Position numbers and translations under genes: made by a program
Notes under the pieces: model-generated
What the model saw: the letters and a program-made list of their open reading frames with translations, nothing else
Told to the model about the DNA's origin: nothing
Databases searched by the model: none
Shown here: positions 41,069-50,265 of the stretch, one piece after another
Layout of the letters: each line of letters opens with the position of its first letter
How positions within the stretch are numbered: position 1 is the stretch's first letter
Source: Streptomyces sp. R21
Lineage (GTDB): Bacteria > Actinomycetota > Actinomycetes > Streptomycetales > Streptomycetaceae
Direction of reading: 5' to 3'
Assembly (NCBI RefSeq): GCF_041051975.1
Contig: NZ_CP163435.1
Span: 4,402,001 to 4,466,000, forward strand
DNA: 64,000 bases

Positions 41069-42262
41069 TCAGCCCTTCACGCAGATGAACTGCTTCAGCT
41101 TCGCCACGACCTCAACAAGGTCGCGCTGCTGCTCCATCACCTGGTCGATGTTCTTGTAGGCACCCGGAATCTCATCGAGCACGCCGGAGTCCTTGCGGCA
41201 CTCGACTCCCCGCGTCTGCTCCTCCAGATCCCGCACTGTGAAGCGGCGCTTCGCCGCGTTGCGGCTCATGCGTCGCCCTGCACCGTGCGAAGCCGAGTTG
41301 AAGGCCTTCTCGTTTCCGAGCCCCTTCACGATGTACGAGCTGGTGCCCATCGAGCCCGGGATGATCCCGTACTCGCCGGAGCCCGCACGGATCGCACCCT
41401 TGCGGGTAACCAGCAGGTCCATGCCCTCGTACCGCTCCTCTGCCACATAGTTGTGGTGGCAGGAGATCTCTGTCTCGAACGTCGGTTTCGCCTTCTTGAA
41501 CTCCCTGCGGATCACGTCCTTCAGGAGCCCCATCATGATCGCGCGGTTGTATTTGGCGTACTCCTGGGCCCAGTACAGATCATTTCGGTACGCCGCCATC
41601 TGCGGGGTGTCCGAGACGAACACAGCGAGGTCACGATCGACCAGCCCCTGGTTGTGCGGGAGTTTCTGTGCGACACCGATGTGGTGCTCGGCAAGCTCCT
41701 TGCCGATGTTCCGGGAACCGGAGTGCAGCATCAGCCACACCGAACCCGACTGATCAAGACAGGTTTCGACTAGGTGATTCCCGGCTCCGAGCGTCCCCAT
41801 CTGCAAAGTTGCACGTTCCTGACGGAATTTGACCGCCTCAGCAACCCCATCAAACCGCCCCCAGAACTCATCCCACCCAGCCGTAGCCATCCCATGGAAC
41901 CGACCGGGATCAACGGGACTGTCATGCATCCCCCGCCCCACCGGAATAGCCTCCTCGATCTTCGACCGAAGCCGAGACAGATCCCCCGGCAGGTCATTCG
42001 CGGTGAGCGACGTCTTGACGGCAGACATCCCGCACCCGATGTCCACCCCCACCGCCGCCGGACACACCGCATCCCGCATGGCGATGACGGACCCGACCGT
42101 CGCGCCCTTGCCGTAGTGCACGTCCGGCATGACGGCGAGGCCCTTGATCCACGGCAGGGTCGCGACGTTCTGGAGCTGGCGCAGAGCCACGTCCTCGACC
42201 GACGCCGGGTCGGTCCACATGCGGATCGGGACCTTCGCGCCCGGCACCTCTACGTATGACAT
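41069..42262 (-). CDS. rtcB: RtcB RNA ligase
   Basis: This 397-aa protein from ATG 42262 (MSYVEVPGAK, GAGG upstream) has the RtcB active site: DIGCGMSAVKT with Asp74 and Cys77, GAGNHLVE with Asn162 and His163, HSGSRNIG with His180, and SHGAGRRMSR with His326 for GMP attachment. RtcB joins 2',3'-cyclic phosphate and 5'-OH RNA ends with GTP and Mn2+. No Archease gene is adjacent. No intein interrupts it. It is convergent with a LAGLIDADG endonuclease. Confidence 0.96.
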   Translation of the reverse strand: MSYVEVPGAKVPIRMWTDPASVEDVALRQLQNVATLPWIKGLAVMPDVHYGKGATVGSVIAMRDAVCPAAVGVDIGCGMSAVKTSLTANDLPGDLSRLRSKIEEAIPVGRGMHDSPVDPGRFHGMATAGWDEFWGRFDGVAEAVKFRQERATLQMGTLGAGNHLVETCLDQSGSVWLMLHSGSRNIGKELAEHHIGVAQKLPHNQGLVDRDLAVFVSDTPQMAAYRNDLYWAQEYAKYNRAIMMGLLKDVIRREFKKAKPTFETEISCHHNYVAEERYEGMDLLVTRKGAIRAGSGEYGIIPGSMGTSSYIVKGLGNEKAFNSASHGAGRRMSRNAAKRRFTVRDLEEQTRGVECRKDSGVLDEIPGAYKNIDQVMEQQRDLVEVVAKLKQFICVKG

Positions 42263-42465
42263 TTCGTCCTCATTCCCCCGGAAAACCAACAGAAGTCTTA
42301 AATCGCAAAACCGGCGCCAAGATCGACGTTTGGGACAACGGACCGGCGTCCACGGCCGTGCGTGCGATACACATTGTCTCCAGGGGCCGCCCCCGTGCGG
42401 CAACCGATTAACCTGCGGGCTTCGCTCTGGAAGCGATGCCACGACCCGTCGAGAGGAGCCTGACC

Positions 42466-43302
42466 GTGCAGCGGAAGGCGTACGTATCCGGCGTTGCCGT
42501 GCTCCTCGCGGTGGTGCTGGCCGGCTGCACCAGTGGTTCGGGGGGCGGGGACCAGCCGGACGACTCGAAGGCGGGCAGCTCCGCGACCACGGCGACCGCG
42601 GCCCAGCCGGGCAAGTACCGCACGCTTCCGGAGCCCTGTGGCGCGGTGAGCCACGACACGCTCGACACGCTGCTGCCCGGCATCGAACAGGCCACCGACG
42701 ACGAGCAGCGCGAGAAGGAGTACGCGGGCGAGGCCACGCAGACGTTCGACACGGACCGCCGCGTGGGCTGCCGCTGGAAGGTGGAGTCGACCTCCGCGAC
42801 CGATCACCTCCTGATCGACTTCGAGCGCGTGGTGTCGTACGACAACGCGGTCAGCGACGACAGCAAGGCCGGCGACATCTACGGGACCAAGGAGACGGCC
42901 GCCGACCTTCCCGCACCCGCCACCAGCTCCGGCGACACCACGACGGAATCCCCGGAATCCCCGGAATCCGCTGACAGCGCGAGCGACAGCGGAAGTTCCG
43001 ACTCCGCCACCCCCTCCGACGCAGCCGGTGCCGGCGCCAGTGCCAGTGAGACGCCCGCCGACCTCCAGCCCCGCACCCTCGACGGTCTCGGCGACGAGGC
43101 GTTCCTGAACGACAAGCTGAGTTCGTCCGGTTCGACGGCTCAGCAGCGCACGGTGACTGTGGTGTTCCGCACGTCCAATGTGATCGTGACGATCGTGTAC
43201 GACGAGCAGCCGACCGCTTCCGTGGAGGCGCCGGACAGCAAGGAAATGCAGGACAGGGCGCGAAGTCTGGCGCAGAAGCTCGTGTCGACGTTCAACAGCT
43301 GA
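42466..43302 (+). CDS. DUF3558-type lipoprotein, copy 1
   Basis: This 278-aa protein from GTG 42466 (QRKAYVSGVAVLL) has GAGGAG upstream. The lipobox LAGC follows a signal peptide. The mature domain has LPEPCGAVSHDTLDTLLPG and a second Cys (VGCRWKV), the two-Cys DUF3558 pattern. It contains an acidic/Ser-rich insert (about residues 155-195). It is a surface lipoprotein of unknown function and tandem with a second family member at 43461, divergent from rtcB. Confidence 0.82.
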   Translation: MQRKAYVSGVAVLLAVVLAGCTSGSGGGDQPDDSKAGSSATTATAAQPGKYRTLPEPCGAVSHDTLDTLLPGIEQATDDEQREKEYAGEATQTFDTDRRVGCRWKVESTSATDHLLIDFERVVSYDNAVSDDSKAGDIYGTKETAADLPAPATSSGDTTTESPESPESADSASDSGSSDSATPSDAAGAGASASETPADLQPRTLDGLGDEAFLNDKLSSSGSTAQQRTVTVVFRTSNVIVTIVYDEQPTASVEAPDSKEMQDRARSLAQKLVSTFNS

Positions 43303-43460
43303 GGGGTGCGGCGGGGTGGCCGGCGGCCTCTCGCGAACCCTCCGATTCAGGGCCGCACTGCCTTCTCACCGCGTACCGTGGCCCCTCGGACCCGACCGTC
43401 TCGCATGATCCACATGTGAGCGACCCCCGAGCGCCCCGAGTGACGATGACTGAAGGAACC

Positions 43461-44336
43461 ATGCACCGACCCGCACAGCGTGCCCAGCGAGTACAGCGAT
43501 TCAACCGCCTCCTTGTCGGCGCGGCCGCCGTCCCGGCGCTGCTCGTCGTCGCCGGCTGTTCCTCGGACTCCGGTTCAGGGTCCGACTCCAGCGACAAGGG
43601 GAAGACGACCGCGAGCCCGTCCGCATCGGCGAGCGCTTCGCCGACGGTGCAGGCGGCGGCGTACGCGAAGCTGCCCGAGCCGTGTGCGGTGCTGTCGAAG
43701 AAGACGCTGGGCGAACTAGTCCCGAAGGGGAGCAAGTCCGCCAAGGAAGGCAAGTCGGGCGATACGGACAATCGCAGCAGCTGCTCCTGGAACAGCCTCG
43801 ACAACAACGGGGTGAAGGGTTCCCAGTTCCGCTGGCTGAACGTGTCGCTGCTGCGTTTCGACTCGGACGCCTCGCGCGGTGAGGGCGACAAGCTCGCGCA
43901 GACGTACTACGAGAAGCAGGTCAAGGAAGCGCAGACGGTGACCGGCGCGAAGGGCACCAAGTCGGAGCCGGTGACCGGGACGGGCGACGAGGCCACGGCG
44001 GTGCGCTACGACCTGAAGAAGAAGGAAGGCACCTTCAAGCAGCAGACCATCGTGACCCGCGTCGAGAACGTCGTCGTCACGCTGGACTACAACGGTGCCG
44101 GTCTCGCCGGTGACAAGGCGCCGAGCGCCGACGATCTGGCGAAGGCCGCGAAGAGCGCCGCCAAGGAGGCGGTCGCCGCGGTGGCCGCCGCGAACGGTGA
44201 CGGCGGCGGAAGCGGTGGCCAGGCGAGCGCCTCGCCCTCCAAGAGCGCGTCGAAGAGCCCCTCGAAGAGCGCTTCTCCTTCCAAGAGCGCGTCGAAGTCG
44301 GCGTCCGCCTCCGCGTCGCCCTCGAAGAAGAGCTGA
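43461..44336 (+). CDS. DUF3558-type lipoprotein, copy 2
   Basis: This 291-aa protein from ATG 43461 (MHRPAQRAQRVQ) has GAAGGA upstream. The lipobox VAGC, then LPEPCAVLSKKTLGELVPKG and SSCSWNSL show the same two-Cys DUF3558 domain as the gene before it. The last 40 residues are an S-P-S-K/S-A-S-K low-complexity tail, long enough to span or bind the cell wall. It is probably a duplication of copy 1; the role is unknown. Confidence 0.82.
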   Translation: MHRPAQRAQRVQRFNRLLVGAAAVPALLVVAGCSSDSGSGSDSSDKGKTTASPSASASASPTVQAAAYAKLPEPCAVLSKKTLGELVPKGSKSAKEGKSGDTDNRSSCSWNSLDNNGVKGSQFRWLNVSLLRFDSDASRGEGDKLAQTYYEKQVKEAQTVTGAKGTKSEPVTGTGDEATAVRYDLKKKEGTFKQQTIVTRVENVVVTLDYNGAGLAGDKAPSADDLAKAAKSAAKEAVAAVAAANGDGGGSGGQASASPSKSASKSPSKSASPSKSASKSASASASPSKKS

Positions 44337-44392
44337 CGTCACGATCTCGGGCGGCCGCCTGCGTCCCAACTCGCAGCCCGGCCAAGCCTTTT

Positions 44393-44428
44393 GCAGGAGC
44401 CCGGCCGCGACAGTGGTCGGGCTCCTGC
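44393..44428 (+). terminator. terminator after DUF3558 copy 2
   Basis: An 11-bp perfect stem (GCAGGAGCCCG with its complement) encloses a 14-nt loop and is preceded by CCTTTT. Confidence 0.65.
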
Positions 44429-44465
44429 CGTACCGCCCGTCCGCGCGCCGCACACATGTGCCACT

Positions 44466-44481
44466 CTGTTGCGCGCAACAG
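44466..44481. promoter_or_regulatory. 16-bp perfect palindrome upstream of DUF2637 gene
   Basis: CTGTTGCGCGCAACAG lies 24 nt before the GTG start at 44505. A perfect palindrome of this size so close to the ribosome site is a likely operator of a dimeric repressor. Confidence 0.6.
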
Positions 44482-44504
44482 CATGTAAGGGGAGGGGAGT
44501 ACAG

Positions 44505-45773
44505 GTGGCCGGGCCACTTCAGCTGACACGGATGCACCGGATACTCATCGGCGTGGTCGTCTCCGGTGCGGTCGTCATCGCCGGTATCGGCTTCGCGGGG
44601 TCGTACGCGGCTGTCCGCGCGCTGGCCCTGAAGAAGGGCTTCGGGGACTTCTCGTACGTCTTCCCGATCGGCATCGACGCGGGCATCTGCGTGCTGCTCG
44701 CGCTCGACCTGCTCCTGACCTGGATCCGGATCCCGTTCCCGCTGCTGCGCCAGACGGCGTGGCTGCTGACGGCGGCGACGATCGCGTTCAACGGCGCGGC
44801 GGCCTGGCCGGATCCGCTGGGTGTGGGCATGCACGCGGTGATTCCGGTGCTGTTCGTGGTGTCGGTCGAGGCGGCCCGGCACGCGATCGGGCGGATCGCC
44901 GACATCACCGCCGACAAGCACATGGAGGGCGTGCGCCTCACCCGCTGGCTGCTCTCGCCGATCCCGACGTTCCTCCTCTGGCGCCGGATGAAGCTGTGGG
45001 AGCTGCGTTCCTACGAGCAGGTCATCAAGCTGGAGCAGGACCGTCTCGTCTACCAGGCCCGCCTGCACTCCCGGTTCGGCCGCGCCTGGAAGCGCAAGGC
45101 CCCGGTCGAGTCCCTGATGCCGCTGCGGCTGGCCCGCTACGGCGTCCCGCTGGCGGAGACGGCTCCGTCGGGTCTGGCCGCGGCGGGCATCGAACCCGTG
45201 CTGCTGCCTCCGGCGCCCGCGCCGGTGGCGGAGCCCGCCCCGCGGCCGGCTCCCTCGCCGGTGCCGGTCCAGGCCGCTCCCGCCCCGCAGCAGCGCGAGC
45301 TGGAGATCTCGGCTCCTGCTCAGGAACCCGTGCAGGAAGAGAACCCGTGGTTCCCGCCGCCCAGGGAGGTCGTCTACGAGGGCGGCTACGACCCCTCGTT
45401 CGAGCCCCCGCACGACCCGGCGTACTCGCCGGAGCAGGAGGCGTGGCAGTGGTACGACGAGCAGCACCAGGCTCAGGCCGCCGGGCCCTCTGCGGAGGAG
45501 ACGGGCAGCTTCCCGATCCCGGCGGGTGCCGGTGACCGCACCCGCCAGCTGGGCGAGGGTGGCGGGGCTCCTCAGGCTCCCGAGCCGGACGAGGAGTCGT
45601 ACTACCAGGTCTTCAAGCAGTCGATAAACGGCAGCTACCCGACTCCGCGTGAGCTCATCGGCAATGTCGAGGCGGAGTTCGGTCTCAGCCTCCCCGCCGA
45701 GGACGCCAAGCGGATGGTCAATCGCTTCACCAACCGCCACAACGCGGAGCTGGAGGAGGACCACATCGCGTAA
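44505..45773 (+). CDS. DUF2637-domain membrane protein
   Basis: This 422-aa protein from GTG 44505 (AGPLQLTRMHRILIG) has GGGGAGG upstream. Four TM helices fill the first 140 residues (VVVSGAVVIAGIGFAGSY, FPIGIDAGICVLLALDLLL, TAWLLTAATIAFNGAAAWPD, HAVIPVLFVVSVEAARH), the DUF2637 domain of Streptomyces chromosomal and plasmid spread proteins. A Pro/Ala/Glu-rich linker follows. The last 60 residues form a helical domain (YYQVFKQSINGSYPTPRELI). A palindrome precedes it. The role is unknown. Confidence 0.85.
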   Translation: MAGPLQLTRMHRILIGVVVSGAVVIAGIGFAGSYAAVRALALKKGFGDFSYVFPIGIDAGICVLLALDLLLTWIRIPFPLLRQTAWLLTAATIAFNGAAAWPDPLGVGMHAVIPVLFVVSVEAARHAIGRIADITADKHMEGVRLTRWLLSPIPTFLLWRRMKLWELRSYEQVIKLEQDRLVYQARLHSRFGRAWKRKAPVESLMPLRLARYGVPLAETAPSGLAAAGIEPVLLPPAPAPVAEPAPRPAPSPVPVQAAPAPQQRELEISAPAQEPVQEENPWFPPPREVVYEGGYDPSFEPPHDPAYSPEQEAWQWYDEQHQAQAAGPSAEETGSFPIPAGAGDRTRQLGEGGGAPQAPEPDEESYYQVFKQSINGSYPTPRELIGNVEAEFGLSLPAEDAKRMVNRFTNRHNAELEEDHIA

Positions 45774-45788
45774 GCGGTGACAGGGACA

Positions 45789-45844
45789 GGCATACGACGG
45801 AGGGGGCGCCCGGTGATCACCGGGCGCCCCCTCCGTCGTATGCC
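45789..45844. terminator. 56-bp perfect palindrome, bidirectional terminator
   Basis: Two 28-bp arms meet with no spacer (centre at 45816/45817) and contain GGGGGCGCCCGGTGA and its complement. It lies between the convergent DUF2637 gene and lysS. Confidence 0.9.
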
Positions 45845-45870
45845 AGGAACTCTCCGCCGTATCACAGGCG

Positions 45871-47631
45871 CTACGCGGCGAGCAGCTTCCTCACCCGGTC
45901 CTGGCCCACGGCGAGGAGCAGCGTGGGCAGGCGCGGGCCGGTGTCGCGGCTGACGAGCAGGTGGTAGAGCAGGGCGAAGAAGGTGCGCTGGGCGACCTTG
46001 ATCTCCGGCGGGAGTTCCTTGGGGCCGGCGTCGGCGGAGAAGCCGGCCTGGACCTTGGGGACGCCGTAGACGAGGTGGGTCAGGCCGTCCAGGGACCAGT
46101 GGGTGTCGAGGCCGTCGAGGAGCAGGCGCAGTGAGGCGCGGCCTTCGTCGTCGAGGGACTTGAGCAGTTCGGTGTCGGGTTCGGCGCGGACGACGGTGCG
46201 CTGGTCGGCGGGGACGTGGGTGTTGATCCACGCCTCGGCCTTGTCGAGGCGTGGCCGGACCTCGTCGAGGGTGGACAGGGGGTTGGCGGGGTCGAGTTCG
46301 GAGAGGATGCGCAGGGTCTGGTCCTCGGCTCCGGCGGTGATGTCGGCGACGGAGGCGAGGGTGCGGTACGCCATGGGGCGGGGGGTCTTGGGCAGTTCAC
46401 CGGCTGCCGTGCCGACGGCGCGGGCGTACGCGGCGGCGTCCGCGGGGAGCACGGAGTCGTCGGTGACCTTGGCGGCGAGCTTGTCCCACTCGTCGTAGAG
46501 CCGCTGGATCTCCTGGTCGAAGGCGATCTTGAAGCTCTGGTTGGGGCGGCGGCGGGCGTAGAGCCAGCGCAGCAGCTGGGGTTCCATGATCTGGAGGGCG
46601 TCGGCCGGGGTGGGGACGCCGCCCTTGGAGGACGACATCTTGGCCATGCCGCTGATGCCGACGAAGGCGTACATGGGGCCGATGGGCTGCTTGCCGCCGA
46701 AGATGCCGACGATCTGGCCGCCGACCTGGAAGGAGGATCCCGGGGAGGAGTGGTCGACGCCGCTGGGCTCGAAGATGACGCCTTCGAAGGCCCAGCGCAT
46801 GGGCCAGTCGACCTTCCAGACGAGCTTGCCGCGGTTGAACTCGTTCAGCCGGACGGTCTCGGTGAAGCCGCAGTCGGCGCAGACGTACGTCAGCTCGGTG
46901 GTGTCGTCGTCGTATGCGGTGACGGTGGTGAGGTCCTTCTCGCACTGGCCGCAGTAGGGCTTGTACGGGAAGTACCCGGCGGCGGAGATGCTGCCGTCGT
47001 CCTCGGCGGCGGCGCCGGATCCCTCGGCGGCTTCGAGTTCGGCCTCGTCGACCGGCTTCTGGCCCTGCTGCTTCTTGGCGGGGGCCTTCTTGGTGCGGTA
47101 CTGGTCGAGGATCGCGTCGATGTCGCCGCGGTGCTTCATGGCGAACAGGACCTGCTCGCGGTAGACGCCCGAGGTGTACTGGGCGGTCTGGCTGATGCCG
47201 TCGAACTCCACGCCGAGCTCGGCCAGCGAGGTGGTCATCGCGGCCTTGAAGTGCTCGGCCCAGTTCGGGTACGCGGATCCGGCGGGGGCGGGCACGGAGG
47301 TGAGGGGCTTGCCGATGTGCTGCTGCCAGGAGTCGTCGACGCCGGGGACGCCGGCCGGGACCTTGCGGTAGCGGTCGTAGTCGTCCCAGGAGATGAGGTG
47401 GCGCACGGTGTGCCCGCGGCGGCGGATCTCGTCGGCGACCAGGTGCGGGGTCATGACCTCGCGGAGGTTGCCGAGGTGGATCGGGCCGGAGGGGGAGAGT
47501 CCGGACGCGACGACGACGGGTTTGCCCGGGGCCCGACGCTCCGACTCCTCGATGACCTCATCCGCGAAACGGGAGACCCAGTCGGTGGTCTCGGTGCTCT
47601 GGCCCACGATCGGCACGTCCTTCTTCCTCAT
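45871..47631 (-). CDS. lysS: lysyl-tRNA synthetase, class I type
   Basis: This 586-aa protein from ATG 47631 (MRKKDVPIVG) is the class I LysRS found in archaea and some bacteria. Signature one is GPIHLGN (52-55 HLGN) and signature two is AKMSSSKGG. A zinc-type cluster CGQC...CADCGF lies in the middle. It charges tRNALys in the cytoplasm. No class II lysS is seen in this window. It is divergent from argS with a shared promoter region (47632-47775). Confidence 0.96.
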   Translation of the reverse strand: MRKKDVPIVGQSTETTDWVSRFADEVIEESERRAPGKPVVVASGLSPSGPIHLGNLREVMTPHLVADEIRRRGHTVRHLISWDDYDRYRKVPAGVPGVDDSWQQHIGKPLTSVPAPAGSAYPNWAEHFKAAMTTSLAELGVEFDGISQTAQYTSGVYREQVLFAMKHRGDIDAILDQYRTKKAPAKKQQGQKPVDEAELEAAEGSGAAAEDDGSISAAGYFPYKPYCGQCEKDLTTVTAYDDDTTELTYVCADCGFTETVRLNEFNRGKLVWKVDWPMRWAFEGVIFEPSGVDHSSPGSSFQVGGQIVGIFGGKQPIGPMYAFVGISGMAKMSSSKGGVPTPADALQIMEPQLLRWLYARRRPNQSFKIAFDQEIQRLYDEWDKLAAKVTDDSVLPADAAAYARAVGTAAGELPKTPRPMAYRTLASVADITAGAEDQTLRILSELDPANPLSTLDEVRPRLDKAEAWINTHVPADQRTVVRAEPDTELLKSLDDEGRASLRLLLDGLDTHWSLDGLTHLVYGVPKVQAGFSADAGPKELPPEIKVAQRTFFALLYHLLVSRDTGPRLPTLLLAVGQDRVRKLLAA

Positions 47632-47775
47632 ACGCCAGTACGGCTGACCGCACCATTCTCCCAGCTCGGACGTGAACCGCGAAAACGGCTTTTCATCGCG
47701 TGGGATACTGGCTTTTCTGTACTGGTCATCTGTACTAGGCAATCTCCGGAACCCGAGCAGAACGGCAGCCACTCC

Positions 47776-49551
47776 ATGGCCTCGGTCACGTCCCTCACCG
47801 CTTCCGTCCACCAGCGCCTCGCGGACGCCCTCTCGGCAGCTCTGCCGGAGGCCGGTTCCGCGGACCCGCTGCTGCGACGAAGCGACCGGGCCGATTTCCA
47901 GGCCAACGGGATCCTGGCGCTCGCGAAGAAGGCGAAGGCGAATCCTCGGGAGCTGGCGACGCAGGTCGTCGGGCAGATCGTCTCGGGTGAGGTGATCAAG
48001 GACGTCGAGGTCTCCGGCCCCGGCTTCCTGAACATCACGATCACGGACCGGGCGATCACCGAGAACCTGGCCGCGCGTGCCGCGGATGCCGAGGGCCGTC
48101 TCGGCGTGCCGCGTGCGCAGAACGCGGGCACGACGGTGATCGACTACGCGCAGCCGAACGTGGCGAAGGAGATGCACGTCGGTCATCTGCGGTCCGCGGT
48201 GATCGGTGACGCGGTCGTGCAGATCCTGGAGTTCATCGGCGAGTCGGTGGTCCGGCGCCATCACATCGGCGACTGGGGCACCCAGTTCGGCATGCTCATC
48301 CAGTATCTGATCGAGCACCCGCACGAGCTGGACCACGAGGGCGGCGAGGTCTCCGGCGAGGAGGCCATGTCGAACCTGAACCGGCTGTACAAGGCCTCGC
48401 GGGCGGTCTTCGACTCCGACGAGGAGTTCAAGACGCGGGCGCGGCGCCGGGTGGTGGACCTTCAGGCCGGTGAGCCGGAGACGCTCGCCATGTGGCAGAA
48501 GTTCGTGGACGAGTCGAAGATCTACTTCTACTCGGTCTTCGAGAAGCTGGACATGGAGATCCGGGACGCGGACGTGGTCGGCGAGTCCGGTTACAACGAC
48601 ATGCTGGACGAGACGTGCCGGCTCCTGGAGGAGTCGGGTGTCGCCGTCCGCTCGGAGGGCGCGCTGTGCGTGTTCTTCGATGACGTGAAGGGCCCGGACG
48701 GCAACCCGACCCCGCTGATCGTGAAGAAGTCCGACGGTGGCTACGGCTATGCGGCGACGGACCTGTCCGCGATCCGCGACCGTGTCTTCAACCTGAAGGC
48801 GTCGACGCTGCTGTATGTGGTCGACGCCCGTCAGTCGCTGCACTTCAAGATGGTCTTCGAGACGGCGCGCCGGATCGGCTGGCTGAACGACGAGGACGTG
48901 AAGGCCGTGCAGCTGGCGTTCGGCACGGTTCTCGGCAAGGACGGCAAGCCGTTCAAGACGCGTGAGGGTACGACGGTGAAGCTGGAGGACCTCCTCGACG
49001 AGGCGGTCCAGCGTGCCACCGCCGTGGTGCGGGAGAAGGCCGAGAAGGTGGGCCTGAGCGAGCAGGAGATCGTCGAGAACGGACGGTACGTCGGCATCGG
49101 CGCGGTCAAGTACGCGGACCTGTCGACGTCCGCGGTGCGGGACTACAAGTTCGACCTGGACCAGATGGTCTCGCTGAACGGCGACACGTCGGTGTACCTG
49201 CAGTACGCGTACGCCCGTATCCAGTCGATCCTGCGCAAGGCCGGCGAGGCCCGCCCCGTCGCCCACCCGGAGCTCGAACTCGCCCCGGCGGAGCGCGAGT
49301 TGGGCCTCCACCTGGACCGCTTCGGCGAGACGCTCGCCGAGGTGGCGGAGGGCTACGAGCCGCACAAGCTGGCCGCGTACCTGTACCAGCTGGCGTCGCT
49401 CCTGACCACGTTCTACGACAAGTGCCAGGTGCTGAGCGACGACAACCCGACGGAGGTCGTCGAGAACCGCCTGTTCCTCGTCGACATCACGGCCCGCACC
49501 CTCCACCAGGGCATGGGCCTGCTGGGGATCAGGACGCCTGAGCGGCTCTGA
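47776..49551 (+). CDS. argS: arginyl-tRNA synthetase
   Basis: This 591-aa protein from ATG 47776 (MASVTSLTASV) has the N-terminal Add1 domain, then DYAQPNVAKEMHVGHLRS with HVGH (134-137) and GDWGTQFGML. K-M-S-K is replaced by FKTREGTTVKL, as usual in ArgRS. The C-terminal anticodon domain ends LLGIRTPERL. That final 15-codon segment recurs, diverged, at 52625-52672. Upstream in-frame sequence antisense to lysS is not family-like. Confidence 0.97.
   Translation: MASVTSLTASVHQRLADALSAALPEAGSADPLLRRSDRADFQANGILALAKKAKANPRELATQVVGQIVSGEVIKDVEVSGPGFLNITITDRAITENLAARAADAEGRLGVPRAQNAGTTVIDYAQPNVAKEMHVGHLRSAVIGDAVVQILEFIGESVVRRHHIGDWGTQFGMLIQYLIEHPHELDHEGGEVSGEEAMSNLNRLYKASRAVFDSDEEFKTRARRRVVDLQAGEPETLAMWQKFVDESKIYFYSVFEKLDMEIRDADVVGESGYNDMLDETCRLLEESGVAVRSEGALCVFFDDVKGPDGNPTPLIVKKSDGGYGYAATDLSAIRDRVFNLKASTLLYVVDARQSLHFKMVFETARRIGWLNDEDVKAVQLAFGTVLGKDGKPFKTREGTTVKLEDLLDEAVQRATAVVREKAEKVGLSEQEIVENGRYVGIGAVKYADLSTSAVRDYKFDLDQMVSLNGDTSVYLQYAYARIQSILRKAGEARPVAHPELELAPAERELGLHLDRFGETLAEVAEGYEPHKLAAYLYQLASLLTTFYDKCQVLSDDNPTEVVENRLFLVDITARTLHQGMGLLGIRTPERL
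49528..49544 (+). repeat. argS-end direct repeat, left copy (in argS)
   Basis: ATCAGGACGCCTGAGCG is the identical core shared with 52648-52664. Flanking bases also match (CTCCACC..., CTGCTGGG, then CTGACCYAC). Confidence 0.75.
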
Positions 49552-49552
49552 C

Positions 49553-50155
49553 CTACGCCTCCGGTTCGTTTGAAGGTGTGACGAATCCGGAGGTGTCCAG
49601 GTCGAAGTCGAACGGCGCGGGCACGTGGAGCGGGCGCCCGAAGGGGACCGTGGAGCGTGAGCGGTACCCCTTCGGGGACGGGTCCCAGAAGGCGGTGATG
49701 TCCTCGGCCTGCATGTCCAGGACGAGATAGACCGGGACCACACGCCCGTAGGTGTCCAGCTTGTCGAGCCAGTCGACGTCCTTGGTGGACGCCGACGTCA
49801 GCTCGGCGACGAGTGAGAGAGCGGCACCGTCGGCGTGGCGGCCTTCGGCTTCGAAGGCGGCCTCGTCGGCGACGAAGAGGTCCGGCCCGAAGCCGCGCCC
49901 GGCGGAGGGAAAGGTGAAGAGGAACGGTGAGGTCTCCGTGACCGTCCCTTCCGGAGCGTGAGACTCCACCTGCTTTCGCAGGCTGCGCATGGGACGCAGA
50001 TAGCGCAGCTTCGACCACGGTGACACGACGATCTTCCCCCGGATGAGCTCGGCCTTGTAGCCGTCAGGTGTGTCCAGTTCCTCGACGGTCCGGAGCATGT
50101 CCTCGAACGCTCCGGTTGTCGTGGTCGCCTCTATGGCCATCGGCCGCTCGGTCAT
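49553..50155 (-). CDS. Uma2-family (DUF820) restriction-endonuclease-fold protein
   Basis: This 200-aa protein from ATG 50155 (MTERPMAIEA) has an alternative ATG at 50140. The PD-(D/E)XK-type core is visible as YKAELIRGKIVVSP, GFGPDLFVADE and LVAELTSASTKDVDW. Such proteins are abundant in streptomycetes and cyanobacteria; a nuclease function is assumed from fold. It converges on argS with its stop at 49553. It belongs to the small block bounded by the argS-end repeats. Confidence 0.85.
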   Translation of the reverse strand: MTERPMAIEATTTTGAFEDMLRTVEELDTPDGYKAELIRGKIVVSPWSKLRYLRPMRSLRKQVESHAPEGTVTETSPFLFTFPSAGRGFGPDLFVADEAAFEAEGRHADGAALSLVAELTSASTKDVDWLDKLDTYGRVVPVYLVLDMQAEDITAFWDPSPKGYRSRSTVPFGRPLHVPAPFDFDLDTSGFVTPSNEPEA

Positions 50156-50265
50156 GGTGGTCACCACGGTCTTCCGCTGCTTGCAGGGCGTGTCGCTGCC
50201 TCCACGGTAGCGCCGGACGTTGATCTCGGCCCGGCCCGAACCCGCATGCACCCAAACGAGGTAAC

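Noticed and set aside
41069..42262. Intein inside rtcB
   Set aside because: The coding frame is continuous at normal length (397 aa) with all active-site motifs. The LAGLIDADG gene is separate and on the opposite strand.
46216..47775. In-frame upstream extension of argS through the lysS gene
   Set aside because: The ArgRS Add1 domain begins at ATG 47776. The upstream residues are Gly/Val/Asp-rich antisense sequence of lysS.
47632..47775. T-box or attenuator between lysS and argS
   Set aside because: No T-box bulge sequence, specifier stem or terminator/antiterminator pair could be made out in this 144-nt gap.
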